From Collinsella aerofaciens (GTDB taxonomy: Bacteria; Actinomycetota; Coriobacteriia; Coriobacteriales; Coriobacteriaceae), in contig NZ_JAQLEM010000002.1 in NCBI RefSeq assembly GCF_028209885.1, positions 39,959 to 103,958 on the forward strand: a stretch of DNA of 64,000 nucleotides, in the 5' to 3' direction. Shown piece by piece: positions 18,352 to 28,477 of the stretch. Position 1 is the stretch's first letter. Each line of letters starts with the position of its first letter. The notes beneath the pieces were generated by a model. That model made no database searches. It had not been told where the DNA came from and saw only the letters and a list, made by a program, of their open reading frames with translations. The translations under genes were made by a program, and so were the position numbers.

Positions 18352-19371
18352 ATGTTCGGCAATCCCTCGTATCCAACGTATCAGGCTTTTTTGGGGCTTG
18401 GCATCGCCGCCGCCATTGCGCTGCTGCTCATGCCGTGGTGGATCAAGCTACTCAAGGTCGAGGGTATCGGCCAGCAGGTTCGTGCCGACGGCCCCAAGCG
18501 TCATTTGGTTAAGCAGGGAACGCCCACCATGGGTGGCGTTGTCATCCTCGTCGCGATCTCGCTGACCTGCCTGCTGATGGGCAAGCTCACCACCGAGCTC
18601 GTGCTCGTGCTGCTCGCCACGCTGGCGACCGGCGTGCTGGGCCTGATCGACGACCTGACCTCCGTTACGCATGGGCGCTCGCTCGGTCTGACGCCCCATG
18701 CCAAGATGATCGGCCTAACCATTATCTGTGTCACCTTTACGGTACTTGCCGTCAACTGGTGCGGCGTCGCCCCCGAGATTCGTTTTCCCGGCGGCCTGAC
18801 GATTGACCTCGGTGTTCTTTCGACCACCATCTGTGGCCTTTCGTTCCCGTGGCTCTACATTGTCTTTTGCTGGCTGATGATCGCCGGTCTTTCTAATGCC
18901 GTGAACCTGACCGATGGCCTTGACGGTCTTGCTGGCGGCACCTCCATGATTGCCATGCTCGCCATGGCCGCCATGGCGTTTTTGCACGGAGACGTGAACC
19001 TGTCCATCTTCTGCACCGCGTGTGCCGGTGCCTGCTTGGGCTTTCTGTGGTTCAACTGCTATCCGGCGAGCATCTTTATGGGCGATACCGGCTCGCTTGC
19101 CCTGGGCGCCGCGTTTGCCTGCACGTCCATCATGACCAACACCGAGGTCGTCTCCCTCATCATCGGCGGCCTGTTTATCGTTGAGACCCTGTCGGTCATG
19201 ATTCAGGTTGTCTACTTCCACTTTACGCACAAGCGCGTCTTCCTTATGGCGCCCATCCATCATCATTTCGAAAAGAAGGGCTGGGCCGAGACCAAGGTCG
19301 TCATCCGTTTTTGGATTATCGCTGCGGCCTTTGGTGCCGTTGGCCTTGCTCTGTTCTTCCAGTTGGGATAG
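18352..19371 (+). CDS. mraY: Phospho-MurNAc-pentapeptide transferase
   Basis: MraY transfers phospho-MurNAc-pentapeptide to undecaprenyl phosphate, giving lipid I at the inner face of the membrane. The 339-residue protein has about ten hydrophobic segments and the diagnostic motifs PTMGG (about residues 58-62), the DDLTSVT segment, NLTDGLDGLAGG and the cytoplasmic APIHHHFEKKGW. It starts 3 bases after murF and ends 9 before murD. Confidence 0.98.
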   Translation: MFGNPSYPTYQAFLGLGIAAAIALLLMPWWIKLLKVEGIGQQVRADGPKRHLVKQGTPTMGGVVILVAISLTCLLMGKLTTELVLVLLATLATGVLGLIDDLTSVTHGRSLGLTPHAKMIGLTIICVTFTVLAVNWCGVAPEIRFPGGLTIDLGVLSTTICGLSFPWLYIVFCWLMIAGLSNAVNLTDGLDGLAGGTSMIAMLAMAAMAFLHGDVNLSIFCTACAGACLGFLWFNCYPASIFMGDTGSLALGAAFACTSIMTNTEVVSLIIGGLFIVETLSVMIQVVYFHFTHKRVFLMAPIHHHFEKKGWAETKVVIRFWIIAAAFGAVGLALFFQLG

Positions 19372-19380
19372 TGGTCTTTC

Positions 19381-20787
19381 ATGCCTCTTGCTGATGTCTT
19401 TAGCCTGCTCGTTTTGGGTCAGGGCAAATCCGGTCTCGATGTCGCCCGCTGGGCGCTGGCACATCCCGAGCGCGTAAGCGCCGTTACCGTGTATGGCGGC
19501 GGCACCTCTGAGCCCAATGACGCCACGCGTGCGCTCGAGGCTGCTGGTGCGTCGTTTGTCTATGGGACCGAACAGGTCGAGGGCGCCTATGACGTATGCG
19601 TGACGTGCCCGGGCATCTCGGAGTTCTCGGGCTTCTTTAAGGCCGGGCGCGATCATGCCGCCCAGATTATGGGCGAGCCCGAGTTTGCCTATCGCCTGTC
19701 GCCCGATAACTGGATTGCCATCACGGGTACCAATGGCAAGACGACTACCACGTCGCTGACTGATTATCTGCTCAAGGCTGCCGGCGAGGCCAGCGTTGCT
19801 GTCGGCAACATCGGCGAGCCGCCGGTCAACGAGATTGACGGCCGAGCCCACAACGAGTGGTTTGTGGCTGAGCTCTCGAGCTATCAGATTGCTACGACTA
19901 CCGAGCTCCATCCTCGCGTGGCGGTGCTGCTCAACATCACTCCCGACCACTTGGGCTGGCATAAGAGCCATAACAACTATGCGCTTGCCAAGATCAAACT
20001 GTTTGACAATATGGTTGATGACGATCTGGCGGTTGTCGACGTCGAAGACGCCGGCATTCACGAGTTCGATGAGTACATCTACACGCCGGGTCGTCGCATC
20101 TGCAAGGTTGCCTTTGACGAGCCTGAGGGCGAGGATGCCGCCTTTGTGCGCGATGGCAAGATGATCGTGCGTCTGAAGGGCGTCGAGACCCCGCTCATCG
20201 CTACATCCGAGCTCAAGATCTCGGGCCATCACAATGTTATCAATGCCCTGTGTGCTGCCACGGCTGCCTTGGCAGTCGGTGCCGATGTCGATGGTGTCTG
20301 CCGCGGTCTGGCCTCGTTCCAGCCGCTCGAGCACCGCGTGGAGCCGTGTGGCGAGATTGACGGCGTGCGCTACGTCAACGATTCCAAGGCGACCAACACC
20401 GATGCGGTCGAGAAGGCACTGACGGCATTTCCCGATGACGACGTGATCTTGCTGCTCGGCGGCCACGATAAGGGCACGCCGCTCACGGACTTCGCGCGCG
20501 TCGTTATGGACAACGTGCGCTCGGTCGTCTGCTTTGGCGATGCGCGCGAGCGCTTCACCGCCGCTATGGACGAGGCTGATGTCGATGGCGATGTGGATAT
20601 CGCCCAGGCGGATGACCTGCGCGACGCCGTGGACGTTGCCCGTTCGCTTTCGAGCCGTGGCGATGTGATCTTACTTTCTCCTGCCTGCTCTTCGTTCGAT
20701 GAGTTCTCGGGCTATGAGGAGCGCGGCCGCGTGTTTAAGGACTACGTGGCTCAGCTTGCCGCTACAGCGAAATCACAAATGGAATAG
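19381..20787 (+). CDS. murD: UDP-MurNAc-L-alanine--D-glutamate ligase
   Basis: MurD adds D-glutamate to UDP-MurNAc-L-Ala. The 468-residue ligase starts with a Rossmann-like GQGKSGLDVARWAL segment, has the ATP-binding GTNGKTTTT loop, ELSSYQI and NITPDHLGWH in the central domain, and NDSKATNTDAVEKAL in the C-terminal domain. All are MurD-specific. The next gene starts 8 bases after its stop. Confidence 0.97.
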   Translation: MPLADVFSLLVLGQGKSGLDVARWALAHPERVSAVTVYGGGTSEPNDATRALEAAGASFVYGTEQVEGAYDVCVTCPGISEFSGFFKAGRDHAAQIMGEPEFAYRLSPDNWIAITGTNGKTTTTSLTDYLLKAAGEASVAVGNIGEPPVNEIDGRAHNEWFVAELSSYQIATTTELHPRVAVLLNITPDHLGWHKSHNNYALAKIKLFDNMVDDDLAVVDVEDAGIHEFDEYIYTPGRRICKVAFDEPEGEDAAFVRDGKMIVRLKGVETPLIATSELKISGHHNVINALCAATAALAVGADVDGVCRGLASFQPLEHRVEPCGEIDGVRYVNDSKATNTDAVEKALTAFPDDDVILLLGGHDKGTPLTDFARVVMDNVRSVVCFGDARERFTAAMDEADVDGDVDIAQADDLRDAVDVARSLSSRGDVILLSPACSSFDEFSGYEERGRVFKDYVAQLAATAKSQME

Positions 20788-20795
20788 GGGTTGCG

Positions 20796-22316
20796 GTGAG
20801 AGAGGAGAGCCCCCGACAAGGTATGAGGAGGCCCGACTCGGACCGTGCTTCCTCACGTCGCACCACACCGCGTTCCAGCCACGGTGGGCAGTCGTTTAGC
20901 GAACGCTATATTGCCGGCGTTCCCGCCCGTATCATGCGCCCCCGTTTGATATTCATGGCCTGCTTGTTTACCTTGGTATGCTTTGGCCTGCTGATGGTGT
21001 ACTCGGCGTCTTCGGTCGAGGCGCTGCACGAGAATGGCTCGGCGACGTTTTTTCTGGGTCGACAGGCCGCGTTTGCCGTGGTCGGTGTTCTGGCGCTGAT
21101 TGCCATCGTGCGCGTTTTGCCGGACAGCTGGTTTGGGGAGGATGTGCTCAGGATCTTCCTTATCGGCATGATAGGGCTACTGCTTCTGGTGTTCTTGGTG
21201 GGCAGCGGCAGCCGTGGCGCCACGCGCTGGCTCAACATCGCCGGTATTCAGTTCCAGCCTTCCGAGTTTTTAAAGCCATTTGCCATTGCGTATTCGGCCA
21301 TCATGCTTGATCGCTTCTTTTCGCCCGGTGGCAACATCAACGAATTCCTTCGCAAGATGGGCATCTACCTGGGCATTTCGCTCTTTCTGATCTTTATCCA
21401 GCCCGATTTCGGTACTGTCCTGATCATCCTGTTGACCCTCATGTGCATGGCGTTGTTTGCGGGTCTCGACCCCAGATTTATCATCGGCGTGCTAATCTTC
21501 GGCATTCTCGTGATCGTGATTGCGCTTGTCGCAGAGCCGTACCGTATGGTGCGTATTCAGGTTGCCTTGAACCCTTGGGCCGACGAGTATGGTGACGGCT
21601 ATCAGGCCACGCTTGCAATCATGGCCTTTGCCTCGGGCGGTCTGTTCGGCCGCGGCATTGGCAACTCAACCATGAAGTACTCGTATCTGCCCGAAGCGCA
21701 CAACGACTACATCTTGGCCATCATTGGCGAGGAAGTCGGTTTTGTCGGAACCGTGCTGTTCTTCTTGGTGTTTGCGATGCTGATCTACTCGGCGTTTCGC
21801 ATTGCCGAGCAGGCGACCGATCGTCGGGGCGCGCTTATGGCGTCTGGCTCCGCGGTCATTCTCGCGGTGCAGTTTTTGATTAATGCGCTGGGCATCCTCA
21901 ACGTGTTTCCCATGACGGGCAAACCGCTGCCGTTTATTAGCTACGGCGGTTCGTCGATTATTGTGTCGCTCATGCTTGCCGGGTTGATCTTGCGCGTTTC
22001 GTACGAGAGCGCCCGCCGCGATGAGTATGACCGCCGCCGTGAGAGCTTTGCCGTTATGGATGAGAGTACCGCCGGCGTGCCCCACGTGCGCGGCGAGCGA
22101 TCTTCGCGTAACGGTTTTACCGTCCTGGATGGCTCTGCGACCGAGCCGGCAGCTCGTCCACGCTCGCGAACGGCTCCGCAAGGTCGTCCGCAGCGCCCCA
22201 GCCCTCGCAACGCGGGCGGCGGATATAATCGAATCGATTTGAACTCGGACCCGTCGGCGCGTCTGCGTACCGACGACCAGGGACCGCGTGTACGAAGGGA
22301 CTACCATGACCGATAA
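20796..22316 (+). CDS. ftsW: Lipid II polymerase FtsW (SEDS family)
   Basis: FtsW polymerises lipid II at the septum together with FtsI. The 506-residue protein has a basic cytoplasmic N terminus of about 45 residues, ten or so transmembrane segments to about residue 400, and the SEDS signatures FQPSEFLK, GLPEAHNDYI-like YLPEAHNDYILAIIGEE and PFISYGGSS. The C-terminal 100 residues form an Arg/Pro/Ser-rich tail, unusually long. GTG 20796 follows AGGGG by a few bases. It overlaps murG by 11 bases. Confidence 0.95.
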   Translation: MREESPRQGMRRPDSDRASSRRTTPRSSHGGQSFSERYIAGVPARIMRPRLIFMACLFTLVCFGLLMVYSASSVEALHENGSATFFLGRQAAFAVVGVLALIAIVRVLPDSWFGEDVLRIFLIGMIGLLLLVFLVGSGSRGATRWLNIAGIQFQPSEFLKPFAIAYSAIMLDRFFSPGGNINEFLRKMGIYLGISLFLIFIQPDFGTVLIILLTLMCMALFAGLDPRFIIGVLIFGILVIVIALVAEPYRMVRIQVALNPWADEYGDGYQATLAIMAFASGGLFGRGIGNSTMKYSYLPEAHNDYILAIIGEEVGFVGTVLFFLVFAMLIYSAFRIAEQATDRRGALMASGSAVILAVQFLINALGILNVFPMTGKPLPFISYGGSSIIVSLMLAGLILRVSYESARRDEYDRRRESFAVMDESTAGVPHVRGERSSRNGFTVLDGSATEPAARPRSRTAPQGRPQRPSPRNAGGGYNRIDLNSDPSARLRTDDQGPRVRRDYHDR

Positions 22317-23421
22317 AATGACCGTTGCTATTGCAGCCGGCGGCACGGCAGGACACATCAACCCCGCGCTCGCCTTGGCCGAAGAACTGCGTGACCGTGG
22401 CCACCACGTTGTGTTCGTGGGCCAGTCGCGCAAGCTCGAGGGTCGTCTGGTCCCCGAGGCTGGGTTTGATTTTGTGCCCATTACGGTCACGGGCTTCGAC
22501 CGCTCCCGTCCTTGGACGGCGCTGACCTCGCTGTGGCGTGTCAACAAGGCCAAACGTGCGCTCGCCAATCATTTCTCAAAGGTCGGCAAGCCCGATGCCG
22601 CCATCGGTTTTGGTGCCTATGTCGAGGTTCCGCTGCTGGGGTGGTGCAAGGGCGCGGGCGTTCCGTATCTGCTGCATGAGCAGAACTCTGTTCCGGGCCT
22701 GGCCAACAAGATGATGAACTCCCACGCCGCCCGCGTGTGCATCTCGGTGCCGGCAGCGCGTTCGGTCTTTGAGCGCGAAGGTGACCCTGACCACGTGCTC
22801 ATGACCGGTAACCCCGTACGTCGCTCGGTGATCGAGGGCAATCGCGCTCGCGGCCGCAAGGCACTTGGTGTTCCCGAGGACGCTACGCTGCTGCTCGTCT
22901 TTGGCGGTTCACTTGGCGCCCAGCACCTCAACGAGCGCGTGGTTTCGCTCAAAAACGAGCTGCTTTCGCGCAAGAATCTCTATGTGTTGCATTCGACGGG
23001 TGCCGACGGCTTTGAGGAGACCGAGCGCGCTTTGGCGCTGACGCCCGAGGAGGCGAAGCGTTACCGCGTCCAGACATACATCGACAACATGGGCGATATG
23101 CTGGCTGCTGCCGATTTGGTGCTCTCGCGTTCGGGCGCATCGAGCGTGGCCGAGATCGCTGCGCTCGCCGTGCCTTCGGTGCTCGTGCCGTACCCGCATG
23201 CGACAGCCGACCACCAAACCACCAATGCCCGTTATCTGGTCGACGCCGGGGCCGGCGTGCTCTGCGCCGATGCCGATATCGACGGTTCTGCCTTTGCCGA
23301 TGAGCTGCTGCACCTGGTCGATGACGCGGCGGCACGCGACGCCATGCGTCAGGCGGCGCGTGGTCTGGCTCAGGATAGGGCCGCCGCTCTTCTGGCGGAT
23401 GCGGTAGAGGGTTTGCGTTAG
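22306..23421 (+). CDS. murG: Lipid II synthase MurG
   Basis: MurG transfers GlcNAc from UDP-GlcNAc to lipid I, giving lipid II. The 371-residue GT-B glycosyltransferase starts with AAGGTAGHINPALALAEEL and has LLHEQNSVPGLANK, FGGSLGAQHLN and SRSGASSVAEIAALAVPSVLVPYPHATADHQ. AAGGGA before ATG 22306 decides the start over an in-frame GTG at 22288. Translation is probably coupled to ftsW through the overlap. Confidence 0.97.
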   Translation: MTDKMTVAIAAGGTAGHINPALALAEELRDRGHHVVFVGQSRKLEGRLVPEAGFDFVPITVTGFDRSRPWTALTSLWRVNKAKRALANHFSKVGKPDAAIGFGAYVEVPLLGWCKGAGVPYLLHEQNSVPGLANKMMNSHAARVCISVPAARSVFEREGDPDHVLMTGNPVRRSVIEGNRARGRKALGVPEDATLLLVFGGSLGAQHLNERVVSLKNELLSRKNLYVLHSTGADGFEETERALALTPEEAKRYRVQTYIDNMGDMLAAADLVLSRSGASSVAEIAALAVPSVLVPYPHATADHQTTNARYLVDAGAGVLCADADIDGSAFADELLHLVDDAAARDAMRQAARGLAQDRAAALLADAVEGLR

Positions 23422-23518
23422 TTAGACGGGATATCGTCGGTCGCCCTCGCGCTGATGCGGTAGGTGCGGTACAGTTAACAGGTTACAGGCAGTGTTTACG
23501 CAAGGAGTACACGAGCAC

Positions 23519-24937
23519 ATGGCTGATTCCCAGACTGCAACCTCCGCGCCCGGGTTTAAGAGCGCCCACTTTATCGGTATCGGCGGCGCCGGCATGAGCG
23601 GCATCGCCCTCGTTCTGCACGAGCGTGGTTATGCCGTTACCGGCTCCGACCTTAAGACGTCACGTTATATCCGCCAGCTTACCCGCGCTGGTGTGAAGGT
23701 GCATGTGGGCCATGAGGCCGCCACGATCGACGAGGTCAAGCCCGACGTGGTTGTTGTCTCCACCGCTATTCCGGAGTCCAACCCTGAACTCGTGCGCGCT
23801 CGCGAGCTTGGTATTCCCGTGTGGCCCCGTGCCAAGATGCTCTCTGCTTTGGGCCACGGCTACACCACCGTCGCTGTTGCCGGCACGCATGGCAAGACCA
23901 CCACGTCTTCGATGTGCGCCACCATGCTCGACCGCATGGGCCTGGATCCGAGCTTCTTGATCGGCGGCATCGTCGAGGGCTATGACACGAACGGCAAGAA
24001 CGGCTCGGGCGACTACTTTGTCGCCGAGGCCGACGAGTCCGACAGCTCCTTCCTGTTCCTGAACCCCAACGTGGTCATTGTGACCAACGTCGAGGCCGAC
24101 CACCTCGATCACTACTCGGGTATCGAGGAGATCGAGGCAACTTTCGCCAAATTCATGAGCTTGGTGGGTGAGGACGGCACCGTCATCGTCTGCGGTGAGG
24201 ACCCGCATCTGGTCGAGCTCGCCAAGTCGACGGGCCGTCACGTGCTTTCCTACGGCTTTGCCGAGAGCAACGACATCGTCTGCATGCACCCGGATGTCAA
24301 GGGCATCCAGAGCGACTTTATCGTTCGCTTTGAGGACGGCACTGAGCACGCTGTGGAGATCAAGAGCAATCCCGGTCGCCACAACATGCTCAACGCCACG
24401 GCGGTGCTCACCGTCGCCCATGTCCTGGGCCTTGACATCGACGCCGCCGCCAAGGCGCTCTCGAGCTTTGAGGGCGTCCGCCGTCGCTTTACCCACGTGG
24501 GCGATATCGATGGCATCACTGTGGTCGATGATTACGGCCATCACCCCACCGAGATCAAGGCGACGCTTGCTGCTGCTTCGTCGCTGGGCTACAAGCACGT
24601 CGACGTCGTGTTCCAGCCGCACCGCTATTCGCGCCTGCAGGCCCTGTGCGACGACTTTGCCGATGCATTTGCCAATGCCGATAAACTGCTGCTGATTGAT
24701 GTGTTCTCGGCTGGCGAGATGCCCATTCCGGGTGTCACCTCTAAGATGCTCGCCGATACCGTGCGCGCCAAGCATCCTGGCAAGGAGGTCGTGTACTGCT
24801 CCAGCCGTCTTGAGCTCAATCAGGAGCTCGAGCAGATGGTGGGCGAGGGCGATCTGCTGCTCACTATGGGTGCCGGTGACGTTACGACCGTCGGCCCCGA
24901 GTTCATTGAGTATCTGACTGCCAAGAAAGACGCTTAA
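23519..24937 (+). CDS. murC: UDP-MurNAc--L-alanine ligase
   Basis: MurC adds the first amino acid, L-Ala, to UDP-MurNAc. The 472-residue protein has the N-terminal HFIGIGGAGMSGIA nucleotide fold, ATP loop AGTHGKTTTSSM, EADESDSSFL, NVEADHLDHY and the C-terminal DDYGHHPTEIKATL, all typical. AAGGAG 11 bases before ATG 23519 supports this start rather than an upstream GTG at 23492. The 97-base gap from murG is one of the few sizeable gaps inside the cluster. Confidence 0.97.
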   Translation: MADSQTATSAPGFKSAHFIGIGGAGMSGIALVLHERGYAVTGSDLKTSRYIRQLTRAGVKVHVGHEAATIDEVKPDVVVVSTAIPESNPELVRARELGIPVWPRAKMLSALGHGYTTVAVAGTHGKTTTSSMCATMLDRMGLDPSFLIGGIVEGYDTNGKNGSGDYFVAEADESDSSFLFLNPNVVIVTNVEADHLDHYSGIEEIEATFAKFMSLVGEDGTVIVCGEDPHLVELAKSTGRHVLSYGFAESNDIVCMHPDVKGIQSDFIVRFEDGTEHAVEIKSNPGRHNMLNATAVLTVAHVLGLDIDAAAKALSSFEGVRRRFTHVGDIDGITVVDDYGHHPTEIKATLAAASSLGYKHVDVVFQPHRYSRLQALCDDFADAFANADKLLLIDVFSAGEMPIPGVTSKMLADTVRAKHPGKEVVYCSSRLELNQELEQMVGEGDLLLTMGAGDVTTVGPEFIEYLTAKKDA

Positions 24938-24942
24938 GTCTA

Positions 24943-25854
24943 ATGGGTCTGTTTAACGCCGTCATGGCGCTCTCGGGCATGATCGACACGGATGTGATCG
25001 AGGACGAGCGCCTTGCGCGTCATACGAGCTATCGTATCGGCGGCAAGGCCGACCTCTTTGTGACGTGCCATAGCTATCATGCCCTCCGCCGCGCCGTGGC
25101 GGTGCTCGATCGCGAGCAGGTGCCGTGGGTCATCATCGGTAAGGGCTCCAATCTGCTGGTTGCTGATGGCGGTTATCGCGGTGCCGTCATTTCGCTCGGA
25201 CGTGAGTTTCAGCGCACGGTTGTTGCCGATGACGGTTGTACGCTGACGGTCGGTGCGGGCGTGATGTTTGCGCGCCTGGTCAACGATGCCCTGTCGCGTA
25301 GCCTCTCGGGCCTTGAGTTTGCCGTCGGCATCCCTGGTTCGGTCGGCGGTGCGATATCTATGAATGCCGGCACACGGACCGAGTGGATTGGCTCGCTGGT
25401 TGAGGATGTCGTAACGTTTGACCCGGCATCCGGTATCAAGCATTATGCGGGGTCCGAGATCACTTGGGGCTACCGCGAATGTAGCCTTCCCCGCAATGAG
25501 ATCATCCTCGAGTGCGTGCTCAAGCTTAAACCGGCGCCCAAGGCCGACATTCGCGAGCGCATGGAACGGTACCTGACGAGGCGCAAGCGTACGCAGCCCA
25601 TGGGTCGCGCATCCTGCGGGTCGGTCTTTCGCAACCCGCCCGATGCGAGTGTGGGCAAGCTTATCGAGGATTGTGGATTAAAGGGTTTTTCGATTGGCGG
25701 CGCGGAAGTTTCGCCCGTTCACGCTAATTTTATCGTTAATAACGGAACTGCCTCGGCCGATGACGTTGCCGCGGTTATCAGACATGTGCACGGAAAGGTG
25801 AGGGAGGCGTATGGCATCGAGCTCAGACCGGAAGTTAAATTCCTCGGCTTCTAG
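24943..25854 (+). CDS. murB: UDP-N-acetylenolpyruvylglucosamine reductase
   Basis: MurB is the FAD-dependent reductase that makes UDP-MurNAc. The 303-residue protein starts with the substrate-loop segment RHTSYRIGGKADLF, followed by the FAD-binding IGKGSNLLVADGG and VGIPGSVGGAISMNAG. It ends with RASCGSVFRNP (the serine proton donor) and GIELRPEVKFLG. The short form and these motifs indicate a type II MurB. The ftsQ start lies inside its 3-prime end (44-base overlap). Confidence 0.97.
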   Translation: MGLFNAVMALSGMIDTDVIEDERLARHTSYRIGGKADLFVTCHSYHALRRAVAVLDREQVPWVIIGKGSNLLVADGGYRGAVISLGREFQRTVVADDGCTLTVGAGVMFARLVNDALSRSLSGLEFAVGIPGSVGGAISMNAGTRTEWIGSLVEDVVTFDPASGIKHYAGSEITWGYRECSLPRNEIILECVLKLKPAPKADIRERMERYLTRRKRTQPMGRASCGSVFRNPPDASVGKLIEDCGLKGFSIGGAEVSPVHANFIVNNGTASADDVAAVIRHVHGKVREAYGIELRPEVKFLGF

Positions 25855-27067
25855 AGCATCGAAACCCACCTTCCGCCGCGCCGGAGGGCGTTCCGGCGCG
25901 CCTGCCAAACCTCAACGCAATACCGTCGCGCACTCTAAGTCTGTCGGGCATGCTCGACAGACCAGTCGTCCGGTTGTCGGCTCGCAGCTTGGTAATCGTC
26001 CGGCCGCAAAAAAGTCCTCGCGTCCCTCGGTGACGTCAAAGCCTGTTATGGGCGCCAAGCCTGCCCGTCCTATGGCAACTCCTAAGCCCTCGACAGGAAC
26101 TAAGGCGGCGCGTCCGAGTCGCACGCTGGGCGCATCGAAACCGCGCTCGCTGACATCGGTGCCGGCTACCGCCAAGAAGCCTTCGGGTAAAAAAGGCGTC
26201 AACCCGTTGTCTTCACTTAGGGCGATGGCAAATAAAACATCAGACGCCGCTTCTGTCGTTACAGGCAAAGGCAAAATCGTGGGCGGCGTTTTGGCCGTCT
26301 TGGCCGTGCTCGTCGTCGTTGCTATCGTGGTGATTAACTCTGGATTGTTTACCGCCACTGATATTCAGATTCAAGGAAGCGAGCATGTGACGAAGCACGA
26401 TGCTATCCAGCTGATCGATTTGCCCGAGGGAACGTCGCTTTTTAACGTCGATCCCGACCAGATTACCGAGGACCTCAAGCAGAACCCGTGGGTCTCGGGC
26501 GTGGATGTCCAGCGTCAGTTCCCACATACGCTCATCATTACGCCGATGGAGCGCAAGGTCATTGCAATTGCCTATATCAGCTCCGATGACCTTGCCTGGG
26601 CCATCGGGGATGATGACACCTGGATCGCCCCGCTGTCGACGTCGGTCGAAGTGGATGACCAGGGCAACGTCATCACGACGGGGCAGGGCTCAAATACCCT
26701 GACCGGCATTGATGCCGCGCTGGCGCTCGCTAAGCACTATGGCGCGGTGTTGTTGACTGATGTCTCGGCGGATGTCGCTCCGGTTTCCGGCCAAGCGGTG
26801 AGCTCCAAGGCCGTTAAGGCTGGCTTGGATTATGTGCGTGGTTTTTCGAGCGATTTCTTGGGACAAGTCAAGGATATTTCCACGCCTTCGGTCGAAGCCA
26901 TCTCGGCAAACCTCAATAACGGCATTGAGGTGTCGCTGGGCGATTCGAACGATATCGTCAAGAAGGAGCGCGTAGTCACCAAGCTGCTTTCGCAGGTAGA
27001 GGGCGTAACGTATATCAATGTGCGCTCTCCGGGTAACTATACATTTAGGAACGCTCCGACCTCGTAG
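25811..27067 (+). CDS. ftsQ: Divisome protein FtsQ/DivIB
   Basis: A 418-residue bitopic divisome protein. A very long basic Lys/Pro/Ser-rich cytoplasmic region covers residues 1-150, one transmembrane helix lies at about 157-179 (VGGVLAVLAVLVVVAIVVI), and a POTRA domain follows at about 185-255 (TDIQIQGSEHVTKHDAIQL). A beta domain with the FtsQ-like ITPMERKVIA segment comes next. The cytoplasmic tail is much longer than in typical FtsQ. It overlaps murB by 44 bases, so the two are translationally linked. Confidence 0.92.
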   Translation: MASSSDRKLNSSASRASKPTFRRAGGRSGAPAKPQRNTVAHSKSVGHARQTSRPVVGSQLGNRPAAKKSSRPSVTSKPVMGAKPARPMATPKPSTGTKAARPSRTLGASKPRSLTSVPATAKKPSGKKGVNPLSSLRAMANKTSDAASVVTGKGKIVGGVLAVLAVLVVVAIVVINSGLFTATDIQIQGSEHVTKHDAIQLIDLPEGTSLFNVDPDQITEDLKQNPWVSGVDVQRQFPHTLIITPMERKVIAIAYISSDDLAWAIGDDDTWIAPLSTSVEVDDQGNVITTGQGSNTLTGIDAALALAKHYGAVLLTDVSADVAPVSGQAVSSKAVKAGLDYVRGFSSDFLGQVKDISTPSVEAISANLNNGIEVSLGDSNDIVKKERVVTKLLSQVEGVTYINVRSPGNYTFRNAPTS

Positions 27068-27266
27068 CGCTGGTTGATGCTTTGTTGAGGGGCCATACCA
27101 CGCCGTTTATCTGGTTTGTTTGGTTTTCACGGTCAATTATTTGACTGATACGTTCATAATGTGCAAACATAATACGGTTTACCTTTGCATTTACTTTCAA
27201 CCTGAAGGTTAATGTGCGCAGGGGTCGACCCATGCTATGGCTATAACCTTTGTTCGGAGGACCGAC
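27068..27266 (+). promoter_or_regulatory. ftsZ leader and promoter region
   Basis: This 199-base AT-rich gap carries TTGACT at 27141-27146 and CATAAT elements at 27155 and 27168, but no pair has ideal spacing. A 16-bp palindromic element at 27197-27212 closely matches one upstream of mraZ. A GGAGG ribosome site precedes ATG 27267. Confidence 0.55.
27197..27212. promoter_or_regulatory. Element shared with the mraZ upstream region
   Basis: TCAACCTGAAGGTTAA here and TCAACTTGAAGGTTGA at 12674-12689 agree at 14 of 16 bases. Both are inverted-repeat-like and both lie upstream of a division gene. Confidence 0.4.
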
Positions 27267-28421
27267 ATGCACGAGACAGAGATCAACAACTACCTTGCCG
27301 TCATTAAGGTGGTCGGCGTCGGCGGCGGTGGTACCAACGCGGTCAATCGAATGATCGAAGAGGGCATCCGCGGCGTCGAGTTTGTTGCCATCAACACCGA
27401 TGCTCAGGCACTCGCGATCTCTGATGCCGATATCAAGGTGCACATCGGCACCGACCTTACCCGCGGCCTGGGCGCCGGCGCCAACCCCGAGGTTGGCCGC
27501 AAGGCTGCCGATGAGTCCCGCGACGACATTGCCGAGGCGCTCGCTGGCGCCGACATGGTGTTCATCACCTGCGGCGAGGGCGGTGGCACCGGTACCGGCG
27601 CTGCTCCCATCGTTGCCGATATCGCGATGAACGAGGTCGGTGCGCTGACCGTCGCCGTCGTGACCAAGCCCTTCACCTTCGAGGGCCGCAAGCGCAAGAA
27701 GAGCGCCGAGGAGGGCATTAAGACCCTCTCCGATTGCGTTGACACCATGATTGTCATCCCTAACGATAAGCTGCTCGACATCGCCGAGAAGAAGACCACC
27801 ATGCTCGAGGCCTTCGCGATTGCCGATGGCGTCCTTTCCCAGGGCACCCAGGGCATCACCGACCTCATCACCGTCCCCGGTATCATCAACCTGGACTTCG
27901 CCGATGTTAAGACCATCATGAAGCAGGCCGGTACCGCCATGATGGGTATCGGTACCTCTTCTGGGGATACCCGTGCCGTCGACGCTGCCCAGCAGGCCAT
28001 CTCCAGCCCGCTGCTCGAGAGCTCCATCGATGGCGCCACGCGCGTGCTGCTCTCCATCGCCGGTTCCAAGGACCTGGGCATCCAGGAGATCAGCGACGCC
28101 GCCGACGTTGTTGCCAACGCCGTCGACCCCGAGGCCAACATCATCTTCGGTACCGTTGTCGACGAGTCCCTGGGCGATCAGGTGCGTATCACCGTCATCG
28201 CTACGGGCTTCTCCGACTCCAACGTCAACCGTCAGGACGAGCTCTTTGCTGCTCAGCAGTCTCAGAGCAAGGCCGCTGCCTCCGCTGAGCCGCAGCGCAC
28301 CGCTCCGGCCACCAGCCCGGCTCAGGCCGCTCCGACCCGCAACGTCGGTGGCACCGAGCTTCCTAACTTCGGCAACGATCAGTTCGAGCTTCCCGACTTC
28401 CTGAAGCGCGGTAGCTTCTAA
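27267..28421 (+). CDS. ftsZ: Cell division GTPase FtsZ
   Basis: FtsZ is the tubulin-like GTPase that forms the Z ring. The 384-residue protein has VGGGGTNAV near residue 20, the tubulin signature [10 protein letters not shown] at about 104-113, and a T7 synergy-loop region [12 protein letters not shown] variable linker rich in Ala/Pro/Ser is followed by the C-terminal peptide ELPDFLKR, the docking site for membrane anchors. No ftsA is in view; SepF (34.8 kb) is the likely anchor, as in other Actinobacteria. GGAGG precedes ATG 27267. A terminator ends the cluster. Confidence 0.98.
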   Translation: MHETEINNYLAVIKVVGVGGGGTNAVNRMIEEGIRGVEFVAINTDAQALAISDADIKVHIGTDLTRGLGAGANPEVGRKAADESRDDIAEALAGADMVFITCGEGGGTGTGAAPIVADIAMNEVGALTVAVVTKPFTFEGRKRKKSAEEGIKTLSDCVDTMIVIPNDKLLDIAEKKTTMLEAFAIADGVLSQGTQGITDLITVPGIINLDFADVKTIMKQAGTAMMGIGTSSGDTRAVDAAQQAISSPLLESSIDGATRVLLSIAGSKDLGIQEISDAADVVANAVDPEANIIFGTVVDESLGDQVRITVIATGFSDSNVNRQDELFAAQQSQSKAAASAEPQRTAPATSPAQAAPTRNVGGTELPNFGNDQFELPDFLKRGSF

Positions 28422-28445
28422 GTCGTTCTTTGCATTGTTGTGCAC

Positions 28446-28477
28446 AGGGGCGTGTCCGTATGGACGCGCCCTTTTAT
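28446..28477 (+). terminator. Terminator after ftsZ
   Basis: GGGGCGTGTCC and GGACGCGCCCT pair (two wobbles) around a short loop, followed by TTTTATTT. Confidence 0.85.

Noticed and set aside
18715..20466. 583-codon minus-strand frame over mraY and murD
   Set aside because: Shadow frame; both sense genes are complete and conserved.
27121..27180. Sigma-70 promoter TTGACT ... CATAAT before ftsZ
   Set aside because: Spacers of 8 or 21 bases do not fit, so I do not claim a defined promoter.
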